Below, in pieces: positions 55,801 through 64,000 of a DNA stretch of 64,000 bases (positions are counted from its first letter, which is position 1; every line of letters begins with the position of its first letter). Source of the DNA: Acanthochromis polyacanthus (Eukaryota; Chordata; Actinopteri; Pomacentridae); the NCBI RefSeq assembly GCF_021347895.1, contig NC_067123.1, positions 6,515,828 to 6,579,827 of the forward strand, given 5' to 3'. The translations under genes were made by a program, and so were the position numbers. Under the pieces are notes generated by a model, which saw nothing but the letters and a program-made list of their open reading frames with translations, ran no database searches and was not told the DNA's origin.

Positions 55801-58800
55801 TTCTTTTTAACATGATTATTAGGTCATTCATACCATTTGAAAAGAAAAAAGAATCACTTTAGTACAGTCAGTTAATTTGCATATTGTATAAAATTAAAAG
55901 ATGATTTTTAGCTATTTTTATTCCACATAGTCTACTTTGCTACTTAAAATCTTATTTACTGACCTTTTATTCTGATCAAATGTAATTTTCAGTCATTTAA
56001 AGCACATATTTATTTTGCTATATTTATATTCCTAAAAATTTTCATTGACACAAACCTGGAAAAATCTAGAAAAAAACTATTTTATCTGAAACTAAACACT
56101 ATTTCAGTTTATCTTGTGTGACAGAACATGAATGTTTAATTTAATTGTGACAAAACTTATTACTAAAATATCTGTTATATTTCTGACTTTGAACATCATT
56201 TTAGGAGGAAATGAATTTAGGTTCACAGAGAACTTGAAGAAATTTGTGTCGGTTTCTTTCAAAATGTCTGACAGAAAACCTCTAAACCACCTGATAGCGT
56301 GTGTTGCTTTAAATTAGGCCCCATGGCACACATGAACAATAAGTAGTTCCATCTTTAAACCTAAACAGGTGGAAAAGCTTTCGACTTTGATCTCCCAGGG
56401 CTGTAATGTATCGGCATTTTTAAAACTAAAACACAAAGCAAAGACCTGAAGTAACTGGGAACAAAATGAAAAATTGGAATGACAGAATAAAGCATCTGTG
56501 AGATACGATGAACAGTGGAGCTCTAGTCTCTGACAAATTGAGGGTAACAGCAATTTTTAGGGTCAACTTTCCAGTCAACTTCTATTACTTGTTATACCTA
56601 AATCCACGTGTTACAGAGACACACTTATCCTTCACAGTCACAGAGAGAACATGCAAACATGAAATAAGAAAGTTCCCTTGCTTACTTTTATGCTAACTAT
56701 CTGTAAAATACAGATAGCTGTATGTAGCTTAAGAGAGCACAATAGGCTCTTTGCAGAGGAACCAGCATTACTAAAAGCGGTTATAAATGGCGTGGCGTTA
56801 CCTTGATGTACGGGTTGTTCATGACCAGAGACGGAGGAACCTGCAGAGTCAGATAATCGTTCTCCCTCCAGTTCAACATGAAGGCGACACATTCTTCTCC
56901 AACCACCTGACGCAAAGGAAGATCTGGAGACAAAGAGCAGGATTCAGGTTAGAAAACCGAGAAGAAACGGAGCGATGCCGTCATTTGGAGCTTTAAAACA
57001 AGGTTCATGAGACATTAAGGAACAGCCTGAATGCAGAAATGATATTCAGTTGTGAAGCAATGAATTGATTTTATTCACGTTAATGCTATTGAAGTGTGAA
57101 TTACCTACAAATACAGCATCAGATTGAGACTTCTTACCGCTTTATATAAGAACAATGTCATTTTTGCACCATTTTAGGTCAGTAAACAGATGTTACACGC
57201 TGATTTGTGCTGGACTCTGTACATCTTAACACAAGTTTGTACTCAAAACTCTATAAATAAACCCTTCATCCACTGTAGAAGTATTTTAACATATTCTTCT
57301 TTTAACAGATATTTAGAATCTTGCAGCACTAGAGTCTAAACGTTCAACCCCACAGTGGAACACACCAGACATTTTAGACCAGATTATGCCGTTTACATCA
57401 GTCTAACTTAGCGCCAAGAAAACTGACAAAAACAAGAAAAACACAACTTATAGTTTGTAGTTTCATTAGAATGTTGTACAGAATAGAAAGTGTTGGAAAC
57501 TGACTGGTATTGTCACATAAATGCAGTCGTCTTGTGTCATTATTGGTTAAATTTCAAAGTAAAATATCCAATAAAACCTGAAATTTATCAAGGAGGTGTA
57601 GGTTTTCTGCAAGAGTGAAGGGAGCTGAGAGGTTTATTGTGGTTATTCAATTAAAAATGGAATGAAAAAAGACCTAGTTGAGCCAGAATTTAAAACAATT
57701 TAATCCTACTAAACAACTACCGTTCAAAAGTATGGGCTCATCCAGACAATTTCATGTTCTCCATGAAAGCTCCCACTTTGATCCATGTGCTAACATAACT
57801 GCACAAGGGTTTTCTAATCATCAATGAGCCTTTCAGCACCATTAGCTAACACAATGTAGCATTAGAACACAGGAGTGATGGTTGCTGGAAATGTTCCTCT
57901 GTACCCCTATGGAGATATTCCATTAAAAATCAGCCGTTTACAGATAGAATAGTCATTTACCACATTAACAATGTCTACACTGGATTCATCATTCATTTAA
58001 TGTTGTCTTCATGGAAAAAAAAAAGCTTTTCTTTTAAAAATAAGGACATTTCTAAGTGACTCCAAACTCTTTAACAGTAGTGTTTGTGCATCAGAATTTT
58101 GTATTCGTCCAACTAGAGTTTAACTACAAGTGAAATCTAAGCTATATTATGAACAGTCTATCCTTATAAAACCAGCCAGTACAGGTTGGTACAGTACACG
58201 CAGCGCCTCCTCAGTGTTATCGTCCACCCACCGTGGATCCTCATCTCCAGATAACCTCTGACTCTGCTGACCAGGTCAGGCGGGGGTCTCTCCTTGCTGC
58301 CTTCGGCCGCCATCGTCTCGTGAGCTCGGACCTCCAGCAGCAGCATCTCGTTCAGCATCACCTGCCTCAGCTTCGGGGAAAACTCTGTGACCAGCTCCAG
58401 GCAGGCGGAGAACAGCAGCCGAGCATGGACGAAGTCCTGAGAAAACAGGAAATGAAGGTTGATCACTGCTCAGATTTTAACACAGAACTATTATTCAGCG
58501 TTCAGTTTAGCTCCTCTGAGCTCTGACGGACCTTTATCGATATGCAGTGGAGCCCTTTGGCCATGAGGATGTAAACCAGGTCCTTGGTCAGGTTGTCTTT
58601 GATGCCGAGGATCACGCTGATGTAGTCTGGAGGAACCTCCCACTGAAACACACACAGACAGTGATATGTTCAGAATCAGGAATGCTTAATGAGGGGAAAC
58701 TGTTGCTCACATTTAAATCATTGAACATATAAACATAAGCAGGAAAGTATGAGAATAAAATGTGCCATGTACTTTATGTTAGGAACATATAAACAGAAGT

Positions 58801-61800
58801 ATACAGTGCAATAAATGATAATAGAGTTTTAACTGCTATAGCACCGAGAGGGAGTCACTGTAAGAAGTGAACAGGAGTTAAATAAAAATAGATTCATTTC
58901 ATTATATTTAATAGTAAATGTTATATTTCCCACCCTGAGCTCACACTACAGGAGGTTCTTTAGATTAGCCGCCATTAGACTGTTTAAAAGGCAGAAATAG
59001 GAACTAGTCTGGTGGACTCCATGTACAAGAATAATATGTGTATAATACAGGTATGAAAGTGTATTTTTATACAGATGTTACACTTATCCCTGAGACCAGT
59101 TGTTCAGATTTTTTTCCATTTTATCTTAAACTGAGATTGTAGATATGGAAGTCATTTTGCACACTGATTAACTGTATATTTTGGACATTAAATATTACAA
59201 ATACTTTTTATTCCTCACTCTAAGACCTCAGTATGTTTTGGTAATTCTGTGAATAGTTTTTGAAATGTTTCTTCACTGGGATTTTCGCTGCTGTAACAAA
59301 GTAATTTCTGCAAAAGAACAACAAAGTATTCATTTTATTGTCACACAAATTATTACTTATTCTATAAAATATCTAAAGTGTTGCCAAACACAGAAATAAG
59401 ACCAATGTTGCAAAAGTACCAAACAAGTTTATATAATTAATATTAAGATTAAGACCATACAATATTATTTACTATGCAAAATTATCTGACTAGTTTACAT
59501 CTTAATGCTCTCAGGGAATTATTGTGTAAATTTACGAGTACAAATGTTTTTTTCTATACATGTGTTACATGTATTTTTAGGACAGTTCCAAAGGTTTCCA
59601 TTTTATTCTGTTGCATGTAATTTTAGATGTAGAAGTCATTTGCACACTGTATAACTGCTTTCACATGATATATTTTCTACATTTTGCACATTATATATAT
59701 CAATTATTTTTATTGCCTCTGTACATAGTTTTTGTGTCAGTAATGTTTTATACTCAGTGGTAAATGAGGGTTCTTGATTGTAGCTGCTTCAACAGGGAAA
59801 TTTCCAGCAACTTTCCTGTCCATCATTGTGTGAAGTATTAATACTTCACAGTAAGTGAGACATGTTTAGATTGTAAGTTGGTCCTAATAGGAGCGTTATT
59901 ATGATGCTTATTTATGGATAATGTAAAATAAAAAACGTCAAATACAAATCTGACACATTAAAGCTGCCTGTATTTGTCTCCCAGTGTGACTTATTTAACC
60001 TCTGACCTTGCTGTTGACCCTCCAGAAGGGACGTTCGGCCATCCCATGCAGTTCAATGAGGATCTGTCTGATCCTTCGAGGCTCCAGCGACAGAATCAGC
60101 TGCTGCTCCAGCTGTCCGATGTTCACGCTCGCTGAAGCTACACAGATATGAACCAAAATAAGTCAAACATTAGGCTGAACACGTGGCCTCACCGGTGGGA
60201 GATAAAACTGCACCTGGAATGTCATAGAAGGAAGGCAGCGGTTTGGCGCTCAGGTTGATGGTGGCTGATCTTTTCCTCATCTGCTCCACCAGAACCTTCC
60301 TCTCCTCCTCCTTCAGCAGCTCCATGAAGAGCTTATGGGATGAAACCACGAACACCAGAGACAAATCCTCCAGACTTTCACACAGAGTCCTGCAGAACCA
60401 GAGAAAACAGAAACCTCACAATCTTAGACTGAAGAATTCAATTAGGGGATGTTAATCTGCTTAGCCAACCCGTTCTGCACCGTACAGGGCATCTCTAAGG
60501 TCTGGACACACAAGAAATCTCACTAGCTGTGATTTTTTTGCCTCCACAGATTAAATATGGTTTTGTCGAAAGAAGAAAGAGTTGAAGTGGTGTTGCTCAG
60601 TGGACGTGAAGGACGGACAAACTGATAGATAGCAGATGAATTTAATGCCCATCATCCAAGGAGGATTCTACTTGGCTTTTCTAAAGGTGGTTAAAAAGTT
60701 TAACCTCCTGTTGTCCTCATTTACAGGCACCATAAAATATTGTTTCCTTGTCTGAAAAAAATTTAAAAATTCAGCAAAAAAATTCCGCAAATTTTAGAAT
60801 ATTTACAAACCCTTCAGTCAGAAAATTCCAATAATTCCTTAAAAGTTTCCCTTAAAAATTAGAGTTTTAAAAAATCCACCAAATTTGACAAGAAAATTTC
60901 GGTAAATATTTTCAAAAGATGAGTAAAAATCTTCCAAAAAAAATCCTAAAAATATCTAAAGTGATTACATATATATCAGTGAAACTTCAAGTATTTTCAT
61001 TAAGAACATTCACAAAAAAAAATCAATCAAAATCCAGCACATTTTTTTGTGAATATTCTTAAGAAATATTTTTAACATTTCTTTTTTTCCCCCACTAAAA
61101 AAATGTTCAAAGATTTCCCAAAAAATGTTGAAAATGTGGACATCAGAAGTTTCACCATGAAATTTTTATTCTCACATTTTCAAACTTTAAAACGGGTCAA
61201 TTTTGACCCGCAGGACGACACAAGGGTTAAAGAAACAGGCGGTATCATGGACAAATGTATCAGCTGTAACTAAAGAGTTGGTCATGGCTAAAATTCATGC
61301 TAGCCCCCCCCCCCAAAAAAAATCACTTCCCTAACTCTAACTTTCGACAACGGCATATTAAATCTGTGGAGGCAAAAAATTACAGTTGATGAAATTTCCT
61401 CTGAGTCCAGAGTTTAGGGACACTCTGTAGAACAGTCTGACTGCACATCATGATCATTCTGCTTAAAAAAAATAAAAAAATCCCCTAGCTTATTTGGATT
61501 TTCTTAAACCAGTAACTATCACTTTTTGCAGGGCTAAGCACAGGCGAAAGCTTTACTATTACAAAGGCTAATTCCCTGCAGAAGAAAATCCTACAGAAAA
61601 AATTAAAGTCTACTTTGAAATAGGATTTTAGCAATAAAAAGCTAATAATTACTGGTGACCATCAGGAGAAGCCTTCCTGTAAACCACAGCTGATGTGGAT
61701 TGTTGCTCTAGCTTCATTAACCTGATATCACAGAGGCTTGTGTGAAGTGGAACAGAAAGTGAGCAGAAAACCGTCTGGACACCTGCAGCCTGCATGTGAG

Positions 61801-63569
61801 GAGTCAGACGAAGAGCACGGTGACGGTTTTACATCAGACTGAGGCTTTAATCTCCTGTACGTTTGTTAAAATGTCTGCTGGGACTCACTTCATGAAACTG
61901 GCCATGTTCCTCCTGGACGTCTCGGACGGTCGATCCTTCTCCAGGGAACGAGTGCAAACCTGCAGGACAAACAAAATACAACTCAGAAAAGCACAATTTT
62001 GCATTTTTACCTTCTTCAGACAAACTCAAGTTGCTCTCAGTTAATTATGTTACCCCCCAAGGGATGGAAAGTAACAGTACATTTATTCAAGGACTGATTA
62101 CAGATGAGATTCAAGCTACCTAAACCTGACGGGAATATTATTAATACTTCTATTCCTACCAGAAAAAAATCGTACCTAGTACCTAGTACCTAAAATCGTT
62201 TACTAGTTAGTTTCCAGATTACAATTGTCAAACCCTTGCTGTCCAGGAAAAGCCTCGTATCTTCGAATTTGGTGACAATGAAAATAAATATTCTCTATAA
62301 AGCATCTTGGACTTGTTAGAAAATGTCACAAAGCTGGAAACATAGCAGTTTTATTCAGGTAGTAGAATGTTTGTGAGCTACACTGCCACAACCACCTCAT
62401 AAAATACGATGCATTGCTATGAATGTAATTCCCAAACAGATAACGTCAATAAAATGGGCTGAATTTTAAAGGAAATGCAACACGCACATTAACGCTGCAG
62501 TAAAACATCACATATAACAATAAAACACTGACAGGGACCATTTTACTGCAGAAGAAGTACTTTTTCCTTTGATACTTTGAGTAAACTTTGCTTGTATTAC
62601 TTACATGCTTTTACTGAAGTCAAAATTTGAATGCAGGACTTAGTAGTGGAGTATTTCTAGGGTGGTATAAAAACTTCTACTTGAATAAAAGTTTGATTCC
62701 TTCTCCTAATGGTTCTCTGACTTCAACGACTAGAAAAAATGTCTTTAATGATCAAATCCAGTCTTGATTTAGTAAAATCTACCGAAGTAAAACAGTTAAT
62801 TCCGACACCATCTGTAAAGGACTCAAATTCATTATGGTTAAAATGTGCGGATTTTATTTTATTTATTTATTGATTTCACAGGGACAGTACATATTGATGA
62901 ACACAAGTGTAAATATGCCAGATTATAGCAGATTATTTCCTGTTATAAAGGAAGTTTATTTTGAAAGGTCACTTAGCGGGCATAGTGAGCTACAAAGGTA
63001 AACAGAACATGGTAATGACGTTAAGAAGCACAGAGAGTAAGGAGTGATAAAAATGGCAAAGACAAACGGGAGAGTAAGGTGTAATCAGGAATTTAGCTCC
63101 AGTTGAAAGTGGCAACAAGGTACAGCAATTATATCTTCTCAAGGTTATGGGATGAAGAAAATACTTTTGAAGCTAGTGTGACAAGCTAATGTGATATTTC
63201 TGTGTTTATTTCTGTTTTAGCTCTTAAGTTGGTCCTATGTTGAGCTACGTTGGTCTAAGTTGGACTTGCAAACTGCAGCCTGGTTTATGACCTGTAATAA
63301 AAGACATTCGACCATCAGTCCTGGCTTTCACTGATTTCAACTGGTACGCTACACCATCAGTCTCATCCTTTATGGGATCGTACAGACTCTGTAATTAAAA
63401 CATTTAAGATCATTTGAGCTTCATTACCTCTAAGATGAAGTCCACGATCCGTTTACTAGGCTTGAGGAGCAGCTGCTGGAAACGAATGCTGAGGATTTCT
63501 CCTTCCAGAGCGTCTCTCACGGCGTTACAGACACAAAGTTGATGACAAACTTCATCCAGACCGGACTCC
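49800..63569 (-). CDS. ints8: Integrator complex subunit 8, C-terminal 18 exons (5' part outside window)
   Basis: Exons (minus order): 63569-63428, 61959-61889, 60389-60214, 60137-60007, 58642-58532, 58436-58232, 56923-56802, 55411-55227, 55141-55108, 55010-54951, 54444-54383, 53566-53448, 53187-53084, 51757-51707, 51592-51519, 51448-51384, 51245-51202, 49916-49800. Phases agree at every junction, giving 1873 nt, about 624 residues; the family protein is about 995, so about 370 N-terminal residues lie beyond 64,000. Diagnostic blocks are ESGLDEVCHQLCVCNAVRDA, NLTKDLVYILMAKGLHC, LELVTEFSPKLRQVMLNEML, CKELPGPKESRRTAKELW, AALNFYLQAGAVCSDFF and the end FLQAMAKLYF. INTS8 is a helical-repeat subunit of Integrator that, with INTS5 and INTS6, holds the PP2A phosphatase; the complex cleaves snRNA and nascent Pol II transcripts. 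Introns carry a Tc1 pseudogene, MITEs and a mariner-like element. The donor after 58532 is a weaker GTCCGT. Confidence 0.95.
50170..50935 (-). pseudogene. Second Tc1-like transposase pseudogene
   Basis: In the last ints8 intron. Minus strand starts MAKTRKLMQETRLKIQNLRQ (N-terminal HTH). ILWSDESRF with the first catalytic aspartate, and VEHGGGSIMVWG, follow in other frames; the C-terminal part near 50,214 reads as debris. Multiple frameshifts separate the blocks. It belongs to a different Tc1 subfamily from the copy at 41,080. Confidence 0.8.
51998..52296 (-). mobile_element. MITE family A, copy 3 (one end lost)
   Basis: Same orientation and flank as the copy at 32361. It has lost its first terminal repeat and ends GATGACCCCAAACTTTTGAA. 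In an ints8 intron. Confidence 0.7.
57716..58081 (+). mobile_element. MITE family A, copy 4 (complete)
   Basis: Both termini are present (ACTACCGTTCAAAAGTATGG; TCTTTAACAGTAGT). In an ints8 intron; best reference copy in the window. Confidence 0.75.
60483..61429 (+). mobile_element. Tc1/mariner-type element with about 75-bp TIRs, nested insertion
   Basis: TIRs starting TACAGGGCATCTCTAAGG and, inverted, TACAGAGTGTCCCTAAAC, both reaching TTTTGCCTCCACAGATT. TA ends the element on each side. A short plus frame at 60559 reads MVLSKEERVEVVLLSGREGR followed by stops and IADEFNAHHP, the HTH start of a mariner-like transposase. A 531-bp TTAA element is inserted at 60700-61230. In an ints8 intron. Confidence 0.75.
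60700..61230. mobile_element. TTAA palindromic element, copy 6 (full, nested)
   Basis: TTAACCTCCTGTTGTCC to GACACAAGGGTTAA, with the central AAGAACATTCACAAAAA / TTTTTTTGTGAATATTCTTAA hairpin. It is inserted in the mariner-like element and is therefore younger than it. Confidence 0.75.
62855..62990 (+). repeat. Dispersed LINE-like 3' fragment
   Basis: ACAGGGACAGTACATATTGA with AAATATGCCAGATTATAGCA, a combination familiar from dispersed fish repeats, preceded by TTTATTTATTTATTG. Fragment only. Confidence 0.35.
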
Positions 63570-64000
63570 CTACACAGACACACATCACAGTGTACAGTTA
63601 TATACAATTATTACACAATACAGTGCACAGGATGTTATAAATGAGTTTCTAACAAAGCCATTTACTGCTTAGTGCAAAATATGAATTTCAAACTCAGAAG
63701 TCTGCAGTTACATGCATGAGGCTCAGTTTATTCATCAAATAAGAGCTAAACATGGAGAGACTTATGTTTGCAGAATGATATAAAGACTTCTAACAGGAGT
63801 TTGTGTGGAGAGACAGAAGCAACACTGGAGGATATTATTGGAAACTAAATAAAAGGTTCATCTCTGAGCAAATTAGTACACATTTATCAAATCAAATGTA
63901 CTTGTAGAACATATTTAAAACACTCTCAGTGCTGCAAATGTCATCAGTCAGACAGCAACAAAAAAATGTGCAATAGGAAGATGACCAGGTTTGAATGTTT

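Overview
The window is nuclear DNA of a teleost fish, probably a percomorph. The evidence is vertebrate GT-AG introns, three recognisable vertebrate genes, and a dense fish-type repeat load (Tc1/mariner, piggyBac-like and hAT elements, RTE-type and RNase H-bearing LINE remnants, a tRNA-headed SINE, many minisatellites). There is no bacterial-type gene layout. All identifications were made by reading the sequence; no database search was run.

Layout. 1-10,300: intergenic and repeat-rich, with a Tc1 deletion derivative, a piggyBac-like element, a TTAA-flanked palindromic element and several tandem duplications. 10,302-31,586 (minus): a complete 13-exon gene for a CD6-type lymphocyte receptor (signal peptide, three SRCR domains, transmembrane helix, tyrosine-rich tail, 622 residues). 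Its introns hold an RTE LINE with a perfect 14-bp target duplication, a hAT-like element carrying the start of 18S rDNA, and minisatellites. 31,590-38,390: intergenic. Directly upstream of cd6 lies a broken duplicate of an INTS8 exon with its intron flanks, then duplicated cd6 intron-1 sequence, a 1.7-kb element with long terminal inverted repeats, and a LINE remnant. 38,391-49,740 (plus): a divergent cyclin E gene, assigned as ccne2 from its cyclin box and its tail-to-tail neighbour. 49,800-63,569 (minus, continuing beyond the window): the last 18 coding exons of ints8 (Integrator subunit 8), about 624 C-terminal residues, in full reading-frame agreement.

The ccne2/ints8 convergent pair matches the CCNE2-INTS8 arrangement of other vertebrates, and the two 3' ends sit within about 0.1 kb of each other. 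The three genes do not form a pathway: CD6 is a T-cell surface receptor, cyclin E drives G1/S with CDK2, and INTS8 is part of the Integrator RNA-processing and transcription-termination complex. The most notable observations are the INTS8 fragment duplicated next to the cd6 promoter, the rDNA-carrying hAT-like element, the shortened cyclin E that stops inside the usual C-terminal degron position, and two transposon insertions whose empty sites are preserved in neighbouring tandem copies.
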